Origin: a virus
DNA: 43,282 nt
Virus record (IMG/VR): IMGVR_UViG_3300037847_005955
Location: 1 to 43,282 of that record
Direction: 5' to 3' (one strand)
This document shows, one piece after another, positions 23,045 through 30,202 of this stretch. The position numbers and the translations under genes are program-made. Every line of letters starts with the position of its first letter. Within the stretch, counting starts at the first letter, position 1. The notes beneath the pieces are model-generated. The model saw only the letters and a list, made by a program, of their open reading frames with translations, made no database searches and was not told the origin of the DNA.

Positions 23045-23189
23045 GGTAGAGGCCCCAACCAAGGAATAGCGGCCAAGCAACTATGAAGGCGGCAGCGATC
23101 AGATAGCGGCAGCGCCCGTCCGGCATTCCGGTGGACATAACCATGCCGACACCAGCAACAATATAGGCAGCTAGAAGATCATCAAACAT
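23031..23189 (-). CDS. Small membrane protein
   Basis: 52 residues with two hydrophobic stretches (LLAAYIVAGVGMVMSTG and YLIAAAFIVAWPLFLGWGLY). Its 3' end overlaps the end of the o-spanin on the other strand by 14 bases. A weak TTGCGT...TTATCA pair lies upstream. Unknown function; a membrane-acting lysogeny gene is possible. Confidence 0.45.
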   Translation of the reverse strand: MFDDLLAAYIVAGVGMVMSTGMPDGRCRYLIAAAFIVAWPLFLGWGLYLNRR

Positions 23190-23425
23190 TCGGCTTGATA
23201 ACACGAAAAAGTGCTTGACGCAAGGGCCGAATGCTGTAGGGTGGTTGGGCTAGAATGAAAGTTGACTGGTTTGGCCAGCGACGGTCACGAGATAGCTGCG
23301 CGGCGCGTCATGGAATTGGCGCGGGAAAGAAGGGTTGAGGATTCCGCCCGAACCGCCCGCAGCTACCTCACCAACGCCCCAATCACCCCGCTAGCAACCC
23401 CAGCCCGATAAGCACCTGGACTGGC
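23190..23425. other. Gap between lysis and integration blocks
   Basis: 236 bases. The only open frame of note is 23271-23411 (+), 46 codons from a TTG, with no ribosome site and several rare-looking codons, so I do not call it. TTGACG at 23215-23220 and TAGAAT at 23251-23256 are too far apart to be one promoter. No clear terminator was seen for the leftward operon that ends at 23426. Confidence 0.3.
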
Positions 23426-23776
23426 TTAGGTAGGCGCATTGGATGCCTCGATCATGGCGCGGTAGCCATCTGCAATGCTGTTGTGAAAATCGAAGCCGGT
23501 TGCATTGCCGAACGCCTCCACCATCGCCTCCGTAGGCTCAGCAGGCACCACAACGAACCCTGCTTGCTTGATTGCTGCTAGGGCGGCATCGGTGATGGTC
23601 CCGCAGACCTCTTTCGCGGCCAGCTCGTATGACTTGCTGGTCGAGTTGCCCTGCTGATGCTCCTTGCTTGGGAACAGCAAATCCGACGCGCAGATAAGCG
23701 CGCCGATAGGATCGCCGGAAAGCGGGTCCACCTTATCCCAGATCGCGTTCTCGATCACTTCTCTAAGATCATCCAT
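23426..23776 (-). CDS. Small phage protein with 'VVVPaEPTEAM' motif
   Basis: 116 residues, AGGAGG 8 bases before the start. The C-terminal AGFVVVPAEPTEAMVEAFGN and ADGYRAMIEAS follow a short module found in many small phage early proteins ('vvvP.ePT..M..A......Y.aMi'). N-terminal half is helical (MDDLREVIENAIWDKVDPLS). Last gene of the long leftward operon. Function unknown. Confidence 0.65.
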   Translation of the reverse strand: MDDLREVIENAIWDKVDPLSGDPIGALICASDLLFPSKEHQQGNSTSKSYELAAKEVCGTITDAALAAIKQAGFVVVPAEPTEAMVEAFGNATGFDFHNSIADGYRAMIEASNAPT

Positions 23777-23921
23777 GTTTGCTGTCCTCCTTGTGGTGGT
23801 CGAGGCGGCCTAGGGCGATAACAATATCCCACCCGATTGCCTTTGCAGCGTTCCCGCGCGCGTTCACAACCTCCTGAACGGCCCGTTTGGCATCCGCCAG
23901 CGCAATCAATTTATCTGACAT
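23769..23921 (-). CDS. Small hypothetical protein
   Basis: 50 residues (MSDKLIALADAKRAVQEVVN, later AIGWDIVIALGRLDHHK). AGGAGA lies about 6 bases upstream. The 3' end overlaps the next gene by 8 bases. Helical; no family recognised. Confidence 0.55.
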   Translation of the reverse strand: MSDKLIALADAKRAVQEVVNARGNAAKAIGWDIVIALGRLDHHKEDSKHG

Positions 23922-23936
23922 TGGTGTCTCCTGTGG

Positions 23937-24083
23937 CTAGGCGGTGCGTCCTGCGATCCGACCGCCAATATACGCAGCGGCGATCACAAGCCCGATGGGT
24001 AGCCCGTTAGGCAGTCCAGTGGCTTCGATCAGCAGAAGGCAAACTATGCCGGTGAAAAAGGCAACCGTGAGACCGGCCATCAT
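23937..24083 (-). CDS. Small two-span membrane protein
   Basis: 48 residues, starts MMAGLTVAFFTGIVCLLLIE, then GLPIGLVIAAAYIGGRIAG. GGGAGAA lies upstream of the double ATG. Follows the HNH gene by 10 bases in the same operon. Unknown function. Confidence 0.5.
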   Translation of the reverse strand: MMAGLTVAFFTGIVCLLLIEATGLPNGLPIGLVIAAAYIGGRIAGRTA

Positions 24084-24093
24084 CTATTCTCCC

Positions 24094-24672
24094 TCACTTA
24101 AGCCACCCCCAGCGCCTTCCACACCGGATGGAGCGCACAGTGTCATAGGAAACGCCATAGGCATCCGCCGCGTCCCGGTGCCCGCGTGTGTCGGCGCGGA
24201 TAGCGCGAACGTCATCCTCTGACAGCTTGGCCGAGTGCGACTTGGTGCCGCGCGGGCTTGTGCCGTCTATGAGGGTGTCTGCCATATTGTTTGGGCGCGT
24301 ATCTTCGCGAATGTGCTGCGGGTTAATGCACGACCGATTGTGGCACACCTCAGGAGCGTGGCAGGCGTCCATTTCAGGTGCCATTTTCCGCCCATTGTAT
24401 AACTCCCACGCCGCACGGTGAGCGGGCATCTGCGCGCCGCCCCAAACGAGCCGTCCGTACCCTAACCTGTCGAGCGCGAACGGCCACAGGATACAATTAT
24501 CCGTTGGCGCCCCCACTGCGTGCCTAAGGAACGCTTGCGGCTCCCCCGGCAGAGCATTTCCGCCAAGTGGGTGGCCATGGCGTTTCAGCCTCCCGTGGTG
24601 AGCAAGGCAAAGGACACCGATGCGCCGGGGGTTGTCGCACCAATCAATTGAACATAACTGCTGCTGCATCAT
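24094..24672 (-). CDS. HNH endonuclease with Cys/His module and C-terminal HTH
   Basis: 192 residues. N-terminal module CSIDWCDNPRRIGVLCLAHH then LKRHGHP closely matches the paired modules of the HNH protein at 5568. The core has AHRAAWELYNG, CHAPEVCHNRSCINPQHIRE, an HNH with Cys-rich support. The C-terminus (SEDDVRAIRADTRGHRDAAD, then AYGVSYDTVRSIRCG) is a helix-turn-helix as in homing enzymes. It sits directly beside the probable attP, downstream of the integrase, a possible late insertion into the operon. Confidence 0.8.
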   Translation of the reverse strand: MMQQQLCSIDWCDNPRRIGVLCLAHHGRLKRHGHPLGGNALPGEPQAFLRHAVGAPTDNCILWPFALDRLGYGRLVWGGAQMPAHRAAWELYNGRKMAPEMDACHAPEVCHNRSCINPQHIREDTRPNNMADTLIDGTSPRGTKSHSAKLSEDDVRAIRADTRGHRDAADAYGVSYDTVRSIRCGRRWGWLK

Positions 24673-24947
24673 CTAGCGGCTCCATCGCTGGGTGACGGGC
24701 GGCTCGATGTACCAGATCGGGTCGCCCTTTTTAGAGGTACGAGTGTACACCACCCCTAGAACAGACGCAAAACAAAAAGGGCCTATATTGCGCAAATCCT
24801 TGTGGGTTTGTCCGTAGAAACCGCAGATTTGCGCGGGCACCTCCTGTTTACACCGAGAAGGTCGGGGGATCGTGGCCCTCAGCGCCCACCACGTTTTCTG
24901 CGAGTTTCGGCCTGTGTACGCCCTACCCCCAAAGGTACAACGGTACA
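24673..24947. other. Probable attP region
   Basis: 275 non-coding bases next to the integrase 3' end, the usual place of attP. Two 15-base direct repeats, GGTACGAGTGTACAC (24736-24750) and GGTACAACGGTACAC (24934-24948), agree at 12 positions and flank the region; TGTGTAC recurs at 24913-24919. Between them is an inverted repeat GCGCAAATC (24790-24798) / GATTTGCGC (24826-24834). These fit integrase arm and core sites, but the hairpin could instead be a terminator for int. No tRNA 3' end is recognisable, so the core sequence is not identified. Confidence 0.4.
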
Positions 24948-25919
24948 CTAAAAGTCCGTCGCGCTGCTCGCATCCCTCATAAATGACGGGGAGTACCGGG
25001 CATAAACCTGCTCGGTCATCCGCAGCGAAGTGTGCCCCAGATACTGGCTGATTAGCTGCATGGGCACATTGTCCTGCGCCATCCATACCGCGCAGGTGTG
25101 GCGCAGCGTGTGCGGCGAGAACGGTATCCCCGCGCGCACAGATAGCCGCTGAATCGCCTTTTTGACCGAACCTACCGGCTTGCCGCCATACTCCACCACA
25201 TGATCGGTTAGGCGTGCCGCCTGCGCCAGTTCCAGCGCGGTCCGAACGCGGCTGTTCATCGGTACGACCGTGCGGCGCTTGTTCGTCTGCACACGCCCCG
25301 GCGGGCGAAAGTCGATTGTGCCGTGATCGAAGTCCACGCGATCCCAAGTGAGATCCAGTATCGCGCCAGCTCGCGCTCCTGTCGCCAGCCCCAGCGTCAC
25401 GAAAAGCTTTATGTGTGGCGTGTCGGCAAGGTCCACGATCTTGCGCGCCTGCTCCTTGGTCAGCCAATTGTCGCGCGGCTTCGATGCTGGCGGAATCCAT
25501 ATCGAGGGTGCGGCAGTGCCGTACCTGTGGCGCAGGCAGGCCCGCAGCAACTCCAGGTCGGTTTTGATCGTGCTGTCGCTGTAGCCGAATTCCTTGCGTC
25601 GCTTGTGGTAGCTTCGGCAGTCCTCGCGCGTGATCGTGCTGCCTATCCGGTCGGCAAACTGCCCCGCCAGTGCATCCCAATGGGCCTTGAAGCGATCCGC
25701 CCGCGCCCCGTCCGCTATCCTGTCCGCGACATAGACCGGCCATAGGTCGCCTACCTTGTCGCTCTTTGCGGCTGTGAGGCGCTGCCAAATCTCTCTGGCG
25801 ATGCTTTCGGCCTTTGACTCGTCAGCCGTGCCAGTCGTGATGCGTCGGCGCGTTCCTCCCTCGTCTCGGTAGGTAACGGCGAGTTTGCCTCTGTGCATTG
25901 TGAGGGTGTATTCTGACAC
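24948..25919 (-). CDS. int: Tyrosine-type integrase
   Basis: Site-specific recombinase for integration and excision. About 323 residues from GTG 25919; ATG 25898 is an alternative, and the frame stays open upstream to 26024. N-terminal part (MHRGKLAVTYRDEGGTRRRI) is arm-binding-like, then a SAM-like core-binding domain (EFGYSDSTIKTDLELLRACL). Catalytic domain shows Arg in TGARAGAILDLTW, HTLRHTCAVWMA, YLGHTSLRMTEQVY with the final Tyr nucleophile. The start lies about 170 bases inside the excisionase-like gene, so the pair is tightly linked. The stop lies within one of the 15-base repeats that mark the probable attP. Confidence 0.92.
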   Translation of the reverse strand: MSEYTLTMHRGKLAVTYRDEGGTRRRITTGTADESKAESIAREIWQRLTAAKSDKVGDLWPVYVADRIADGARADRFKAHWDALAGQFADRIGSTITREDCRSYHKRRKEFGYSDSTIKTDLELLRACLRHRYGTAAPSIWIPPASKPRDNWLTKEQARKIVDLADTPHIKLFVTLGLATGARAGAILDLTWDRVDFDHGTIDFRPPGRVQTNKRRTVVPMNSRVRTALELAQAARLTDHVVEYGGKPVGSVKKAIQRLSVRAGIPFSPHTLRHTCAVWMAQDNVPMQLISQYLGHTSLRMTEQVYARYSPSFMRDASSATDF

Positions 25920-26074
25920 TCGTACCGCTCGACCTCGCTGGCAGGTATGCGGATAAGCTTGCCGAGCGCGAAGCCCGCAAGATCTCCGTTGCGGTACATA
26001 AGCCGGACCTTCTCTGCCGAGCAACCCCAGCGTTCAGCGAGCGTCTTGGGCGAGTAGGGCTTGGGAGCGGTCAC
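25751..26074 (-). CDS. xis: Excisionase-like HTH protein
   Basis: 107 residues, GTG start. Residues 7-53 (YSPKTLAERWGCSAEKVRLM, then YRNGDLAGFALGKLIRIPAS) are a winged-helix MerR/AlpA-type domain as in excisionases (HTH_17). The C-terminal half, after about residue 53, reads through the integrase start region and is Ser/Pro/Arg-rich, so it may be a non-functional tail. It would bend attachment-site DNA and set the direction of recombination. GGAGAG lies upstream; the upstream stop overlaps this start region. Confidence 0.75.
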   Translation of the reverse strand: MTAPKPYSPKTLAERWGCSAEKVRLMYRNGDLAGFALGKLIRIPASEVERYECQNTPSQCTEANSPLPTETREERADASRLARLTSQRPKASPERFGSASQPQRATR

Positions 26075-26075
26075 A

Positions 26076-26306
26076 TTACTCTCCGTTGAGGTGCTTGCGG
26101 ACGGCTAGGCCGAGAGGGGATGCCTCACCGAAAACGCCAGTCAACCCTTTGTGCGAAAGCGCGCGGAGCGTTTGCAATGCTCGTGGATATTTTCGGTATT
26201 CGCCATTCCAAAATACGGTGGCATCTCGCCCGTGATCGGGGAGTGACCTTAAGAGACGTTTCTGCGCCTCGCTCAGCTTCCCGGCTATCTCAGCGATCTT
26301 ATTCAT
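26076..26306 (-). CDS. Small hypothetical protein
   Basis: 76 residues from ATG 26306, which has GGAGG 6 bases upstream (shared context GGAGGCACACAATG with the next gene). Sequence MNKIAEIAGKLSEAQKRLLR, then ...KYPRALQTLRALSHKGLTGV suggests a winged-helix-like fold. The layout matches small proteins that phages carry beside xis. No firm family. Confidence 0.5.
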   Translation of the reverse strand: MNKIAEIAGKLSEAQKRLLRSLPDHGRDATVFWNGEYRKYPRALQTLRALSHKGLTGVFGEASPLGLAVRKHLNGE

Positions 26307-26472
26307 TGTGTGCCTCCATCTGCTGTTCGTGGGCGTATCCTGCGCGCCAGTGTTTCCAGCGTTCGCTCCCCCACGGATAGCGGCAGTCGGATAGGTAGCG
26401 GCCATTCTTGGCGCTGGTCATTCCGCCGTGGAACGCCTCTGCAATCTGATCGTCGGTGAGTGGCTCAGCCAT
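26299..26472 (-). CDS. RMF-like small protein
   Basis: 57 residues from ATG 26472 with GGAGG 6 bases upstream. The sequence AEAFHGGMTSAKNGRYLSDC followed by RYPWGSERWKHWRAGYAHEQ matches the ribosome modulation factor pattern: Gly-spaced helix, Cys-x-Tyr-Pro turn, then W..GY..A helix. RMF pairs 70S ribosomes into inactive dimers in E. coli. A role in ribosome binding here is inference. The frame is open upstream to 26580 but without a ribosome site. Confidence 0.6.
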   Translation of the reverse strand: MAEPLTDDQIAEAFHGGMTSAKNGRYLSDCRYPWGSERWKHWRAGYAHEQQMEAHNE

Positions 26473-26650
26473 TGTGTGCCTCCTGTGCGCGGAGGGCGGT
26501 AAGGATGGCCGCCCATGTCGCAGCGGCGCTAAGGCTGCGCTCGGCAGACTGCGCAGACCCCACCTCTTCGGCGCGCTCATAATTCAACATGTGGTATTCG
26601 AACCACTCTTCGGCACGCTCGATACGCTCGGCCAGCTTTGTGTCGGTCAT
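26465..26650 (-). CDS. Small helical protein
   Basis: 61 residues from ATG 26650 (MTDTKLAERIERAEEWFEYH, later SAERSLSAAATWAAILTALR). AGGAG lies 9 bases upstream. Its start overlaps the stop of the HNH gene. Charged helices, no family recognised. Confidence 0.55.
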   Translation of the reverse strand: MTDTKLAERIERAEEWFEYHMLNYERAEEVGSAQSAERSLSAAATWAAILTALRAQEAHNG

Positions 26651-27363
26651 TGTGATTGCTCCTGATTGGGGGTGGGCGATGGCCGCGCTTTCATCCGCTT
26701 CTGCCATTTCGAGGCTGTCGAGATTGAGATATTGAAGCGCCGCGCCAGCCTCCTGCCGCCAAGCCCCTCTTCCATTGCCTCTAGGAAAAGCGCCTCATCG
26801 ACCTTGGTTTTTTGCTTGCCCCCAGGCGTTCTCTCCGGAGGTGTAAGTGAGGCCGTGACCCGCGCCCAATTCTTCCCCGCGCGAATATCGTCCACTGCGG
26901 ACACCGTGACCCCAAACTTCTCCGCGAAAACGGAAGCGGGTTCATCGCTCAGATAGATTTCCTTGACAGCCTTCTCGTTGAGTTTGGCCCTCGGGTGATT
27001 TTCGCCATGGGGCTTCGTACCATGGATTTGCATGTGCCGGTGGTTCTCAGCTTTGGTCACCCAAGCTAAATTCTCCGCTCGCGGGTCTGTCCGATCACCG
27101 TTCAGATGAGCGGCCTCAAGGCCTGGTAGGCTAGGCTCGCCGTGGAATGCTCGACAGACGAGGCGGTGAACAGTCTTGGCATACCGCTTCCCGTCCTTGC
27201 TCATGCCGACAATCAGGTACCCATGGCTGTCATTGCCGTGGGCCAATATCTTGACGCCCCGAGCAGACGAGCGGACCCGCCCATAATTCGACACCTCATA
27301 CCAGTGTTCGAAGTCAGGGCACGGTCGCCACACTTCGCCCTCCTCGGTCTGTCGGCTATTCAT
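26647..27363 (-). CDS. NUMOD4-HNH homing endonuclease
   Basis: 238 residues from ATG 27363; AGGAGG lies 6 bases upstream, and the 55 codons upstream overlap the next gene. NUMOD4 motif EVWRPCPDFEHWYEVSNYGR (about residues 9-28), HNH core HRLVCRAFHG and AAHLNGDRTDPRAENLAWVT, then a helix-turn-helix (RAKLNEKAVKEIYLSDEPAS) and a second C-terminal helix-turn-helix (GGRRLARRFNISISTASKWQ). This is the shape of homing endonucleases without an intron. Probably mobile and neutral for the phage. Confidence 0.88.
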   Translation of the reverse strand: MNSRQTEEGEVWRPCPDFEHWYEVSNYGRVRSSARGVKILAHGNDSHGYLIVGMSKDGKRYAKTVHRLVCRAFHGEPSLPGLEAAHLNGDRTDPRAENLAWVTKAENHRHMQIHGTKPHGENHPRAKLNEKAVKEIYLSDEPASVFAEKFGVTVSAVDDIRAGKNWARVTASLTPPERTPGGKQKTKVDEALFLEAMEEGLGGRRLARRFNISISTASKWQKRMKARPSPTPNQEQSQ

Positions 27364-27604
27364 CAACGCCTCCTTTGAGTGCGGCAAACTCTCTGCAAAT
27401 ATCCTCGAAGCGCGGGAGCATCTTGCGTCCGTCCGCTTCTGCTGCCTTGCGTCCTCGCGCGGTAATCGCTGCTCGCAATTGCGCCTGTTCGCGCTCGATG
27501 CGCTTGAAGGCGGCGATCTGCTCGGCAAGCGAGGGTTCTGCGCCTGCTTTGACCAGGCGGGGCGCGCTGCGATGGGTGCGCTCGTAGGTGCTGGCGCGGG
27601 TCAT
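27356..27604 (-). CDS. Small helical protein
   Basis: 82 residues, GAGGTGAAG ahead of ATG 27604. Helical, charged (SLAEQIAAFKRIEREQAQLR, then ...RFEDICREFAALKGG). I prefer this frame to the similar-length frame 27363-27611 because of its ribosome site and overlaps with both neighbours. Unknown function. Confidence 0.6.
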   Translation of the reverse strand: MTRASTYERTHRSAPRLVKAGAEPSLAEQIAAFKRIEREQAQLRAAITARGRKAAEADGRKMLPRFEDICREFAALKGGVDE

Positions 27605-27885
27605 GCTTCACCTCGGGCCTTGGCGATGGCGGCGCGAAGGCCGGTGATCACCGCGTCCAGTTCGGGGGTCAGCCCGTCCGCCTCTGCAATTTCCTCCAGC
27701 AAGCCGAGGGCTGCAACGTTGGCGGCGTAGCCGTCCGGTGCGGCTGCGATCAGGCGGGCGTTGGCCTTGCTAACCTCCATCCCGTTTGGGGCGGCGATAT
27801 AGTAGCAAGCGTCCCCGCTATCACAGGCATCATCGAACCCTGCGGATGTCACCTTCCACGGTCCTTCGGTGTGCTTCCCCATCAT
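27601..27885 (-). CDS. Phage protein with 'NARLIAAAPD' motif
   Basis: 94 residues from ATG 27885 (ATG 27882 possible), coupled by TGATG to the upstream gene, with GGGAGA upstream. HTEGPWKV at the start and SKANARLIAAAPDGYAANVA in the middle are hallmarks of a very common small phage early protein. The C-terminus is a helix (AVITGLRAAIAKARGEA). Function unknown despite wide occurrence. Confidence 0.7.
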   Translation of the reverse strand: MMGKHTEGPWKVTSAGFDDACDSGDACYYIAAPNGMEVSKANARLIAAAPDGYAANVAALGLLEEIAEADGLTPELDAVITGLRAAIAKARGEA

Positions 27886-28121
27886 CAATTCTCCCAAAGT
27901 GCGTTAAGCCGCGCCCGTTCGCTGGGCGTCATTGCGGCAATATCGTCGCGGACCTTCTGCGAGGTGGTGCGCCCGTCGAGCGCGTCCCATTCGGCATCGA
28001 GTTCCGCCTTGTGTTCGCGCGCCCATGCTCGGGCGTCGGCCTTGGTTTCTGCTCGCCACATGCTTTCGCGCAGTTCGGCTGCAACCAGCTCGTCCTGGCG
28101 GTGTTGCTGGCGGATGCTCAT
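27885..28121 (-). CDS. Small hypothetical protein
   Basis: 78 residues (MSIRQQHRQDELVAAELRES, later TTSQKVRDDIAAMTPSERAR). Mostly charged helices. Start and stop overlap neighbours by 3-4 bases. No family recognised. Confidence 0.6.
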   Translation of the reverse strand: MSIRQQHRQDELVAAELRESMWRAETKADARAWAREHKAELDAEWDALDGRTTSQKVRDDIAAMTPSERARLNALWEN

Positions 28122-28462
28122 GGCTGGCTCTCGCGGTGGGCTGCGAGGGCTTGGCGGGCGAGGTCACCCAGGTGGGCATATTCCTTGAACTGCTTTCCGG
28201 GCTGGTCGAACCATCCACCGTGATTGGTAGAGAGGAACTCGATCCGCTCCAACGCCTCCACCAGCGTTTGCACTGCTTCGGTCTGTGCTGTGATGCGTTC
28301 GGCACAAAACTCGAATGCGCGTCGCGCGGCGCTTTCCGTATCATAGGGGCGAAAGCCCGCCTCCTTGGCGAGTTCGGCCCATGCTTCCCCGTCATACAGG
28401 GCGTCCTGCTTCGCCTGCGTCACATTATCCTGCATGGCTGCGGGCACCTTCTCATTCTGCAT
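28118..28462 (-). CDS. Small hypothetical protein with helical core
   Basis: 114 residues. Helices AGFRPYDTESAARRAFEFCA and AVQTLVEALERIEFL resemble the 'LveaLe.i' helix common in small phage early proteins. Overlaps the next gene upstream by 11 bases. Function unknown. Confidence 0.6.
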   Translation of the reverse strand: MQNEKVPAAMQDNVTQAKQDALYDGEAWAELAKEAGFRPYDTESAARRAFEFCAERITAQTEAVQTLVEALERIEFLSTNHGGWFDQPGKQFKEYAHLGDLARQALAAHRESQP

Positions 28463-28823
28463 GATCTGTCTCCTGACTGGTGGTGCGGGGGTGTGTCTCG
28501 CCGGTCAGGTTCTGGAACCGAGGCTTGTCCACCGCCCCAATGACGATGACAAAAGACTGACCTGACCACGGCATCCGGTAGGAAAATCCACGCAACCACG
28601 CGAAGGGGTAGTCATCCACCTGCCACGGCTTCGGTTCGCCATTGAAGATCGCGCGAGTGGGGTGCCAAGACGCTATCGAAAGCTGGCGCTTGCCTTTGCC
28701 GCCGAGGGTGTTGAACCTTCCATGGAACCAGCGGAAGTAGGCAAACAGCAGCGCGAAGATCACGGCACAGGCCGCAGCCGACCAAACGATTGCGAAGCCA
28801 ATCCATTCGTAAAACGTGCCCAT
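28452..28823 (-). CDS. Single-span membrane protein
   Basis: 123 residues from ATG 28823 (GTG 28826 possible), GGAGGG upstream. One membrane helix (FAIVWSAAACAVIFALLFAY) near the N-terminus; the rest (YPFAWLRGFSYRMPWSGQSF and so on) is probably cytoplasmic given the basic residues after the helix (RWFHGRF). Unknown role in a leftward early operon. Confidence 0.6.
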   Translation of the reverse strand: MGTFYEWIGFAIVWSAAACAVIFALLFAYFRWFHGRFNTLGGKGKRQLSIASWHPTRAIFNGEPKPWQVDDYPFAWLRGFSYRMPWSGQSFVIVIGAVDKPRFQNLTGETHPRTTSQETDHAE

Positions 28824-29230
28824 CACGCCATCCCTCCCGCCACACGCGGCGTCACGAACCTGTCAGGCTCCCCAAACGCAGACCGAAGCACAGCCGACAC
28901 GCTCGGGATCGTGCCCGTAAGCTCGACCATCTGCATGAAGTAGCTGTTGTCGCCCTGGATCTCGGCTTCGATAGCCGCCTTCTCGGTCATGCCGACTTGG
29001 CGCTCGATCCATGCCTTGCGGTATTGCTCCAGCATCTCCCGCTGTTCGCAAGCACGGTCGGTCGTGCCGTAAATCTCGACAACATCGCCAGCCAGGCTGC
29101 GCGGGGTAATCGCAACGGTCTTGCGTTCGATGAATTGCTCGGGATTAACCGATGCGAGGATTGCAGCGGGGGCAGGCTCCATATGCCAGTCAGCTACGGA
29201 TGCCTTGGTGAAGGTGGCGGGGGCGGTCAT
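28823..29230 (-). CDS. Hypothetical protein
   Basis: 135 residues. Middle part helical (ACEQREMLEQYRKAWIERQV, then MTEKAAIEAEIQGDNSYFMQ). Overlaps both neighbours by one to three bases. I do not recognise a family. Confidence 0.6.
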   Translation of the reverse strand: MTAPATFTKASVADWHMEPAPAAILASVNPEQFIERKTVAITPRSLAGDVVEIYGTTDRACEQREMLEQYRKAWIERQVGMTEKAAIEAEIQGDNSYFMQMVELTGTIPSVSAVLRSAFGEPDRFVTPRVAGGMA

Positions 29231-29676
29231 CAGTAAGTCCCCCGCATGTAGGAAATTCGGTCGTTCAAACCTGCGACTTCGCGCTCAAGGTCCGCGATCC
29301 GGCGCCTTGCAATCTCATCGCCAGAATGCTCAGCAATGCGCTTCCGTATCTTCTCCCCGTCGCGGTAGTCGCAGTAGGGGTAGCGGTTCATCGCCCACTG
29401 CTCGCCGGTTAGAAGTGCGCGGACGGTGCCCTCGACCATAGAGCGCACCGCACCCTGCACATTCATTTCGGTGTCAGTCACCAAGTAGTCGGCAATGTCA
29501 CTCCAGAGCCTATCGCGAAAATCGTCGGTGAATTTGTCGATCATGCCCTTGAAGGCATCGACGCCAATCCGGTCGGCGACACCCTCGGCGATCCGCCGCG
29601 CGGCGAAATACTCGGGGCCGAGTTCCGGATGCGCCTCGCCCTGCTTGATGTCTTCGCTGGTGAAGGCTTCCGCCAT
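29230..29676 (-). CDS. Hypothetical protein, first gene of a leftward operon
   Basis: 148 residues with AGGAGA about 9 bases before ATG 29676. Helical N-terminus (FAARRIAEGVADRIGVDAFK, then FTDDFRDRLWSDIADYL) and a C-terminal coiled coil (IARRRIADLEREVAGLNDRI). It directly follows an operator-controlled promoter at 29710-29752, so it is an early, repressor-controlled gene. Function unknown. Confidence 0.65.
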   Translation of the reverse strand: MAEAFTSEDIKQGEAHPELGPEYFAARRIAEGVADRIGVDAFKGMIDKFTDDFRDRLWSDIADYLVTDTEMNVQGAVRSMVEGTVRALLTGEQWAMNRYPYCDYRDGEKIRKRIAEHSGDEIARRRIADLEREVAGLNDRISYMRGTY

Positions 29677-29709
29677 CTCTAGTCTCCTTTGCCAAGTGGC
29701 TATAGAGAC

Positions 29710-29752
29710 TGTATGCCTTATGCATTTTGCATTGTCAAACGCATTTTGCGTT
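29710..29752 (-). promoter_or_regulatory. Repressor-controlled leftward promoter (second)
   Basis: Minus strand: TTGACA (29738-29733), 17-base spacer, CATACA (29715-29710). A perfect inverted repeat AACGCATTTTGCGTT (29738-29752, plus-strand reading) abuts the -35; a second palindrome TATGCATTTTGCATT (29719-29733) fills the spacer. GCATA-AG-GCATA overlaps the -10. Same layout as at 33193-33235 and 33584-33632. Confidence 0.7.
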
Positions 29753-29767
29753 ATGCCGCAAATTAAT

Positions 29768-30202
29768 TTACGCTTCTTGCGCCTCGCGTTTCAGCGTGTC
29801 CATCGGGACGCCCAGCGCCTTGCTTAGAGCATCCGCCACGAAGTCGATAAACTCGGCCCGTTCGTTCTCCGGCATCGAATTAAAGCTAATGCTGTCGAAG
29901 TCGTAATCGTAAATCTCGCCGGTTGCCTTGGAGACAATCGGCGTTGCCAGCCCCGCCCGCTTCTTCATTTCGCGGTGCAGGAAGTTCGGGCTAACCGGCC
30001 CGTCGAAGAAGTCGCTGTTCTCCAGGAACAGGCGCAGCATCACCCAATACCATGCGAGGCGGCGGATGTTGCCGGTGGTGCGCTTGATCTCGATCCGTAA
30101 CAGCTCGTCGCCAGCGGCCTTTAGGGCCTCCTCTGCGGCTGCATTGGCAGGTCGCAGCGCGCCCAGCTTGACGCGGAACAGCAGCGGCTCAGCGTCACTC
30201 AA
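29768..30202 (-). CDS. DUF1367-like phage protein
   Basis: 144 residues from TTG 30202, chosen because GGGAG lies 7 bases upstream; another TTG at 30229 is possible. Pattern KRTTGNIRRLAWYWVMLRLF, FLHREMKKRAG, and SISFNSMPENERAEFIDFVA fits the DUF1367 family of phage early proteins, which sit among recombination genes (nin-like regions). A role in recombination is likely by company only. The start overlaps the stop of the HNH gene. Confidence 0.55.
   Translation of the reverse strand: MSDAEPLLFRVKLGALRPANAAAEEALKAAGDELLRIEIKRTTGNIRRLAWYWVMLRLFLENSDFFDGPVSPNFLHREMKKRAGLATPIVSKATGEIYDYDFDSISFNSMPENERAEFIDFVADALSKALGVPMDTLKREAQEA

Noticed and set aside
23271-23411. 46-codon frame from TTG in the gap after the spanins
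   Set aside because: No ribosome site, rare codons, no known pattern.
24673-25788. 371-codon minus-strand frame running from int through the attP region
   Set aside because: Shadow of the integrase in another frame that happens to read on through the non-coding stretch.
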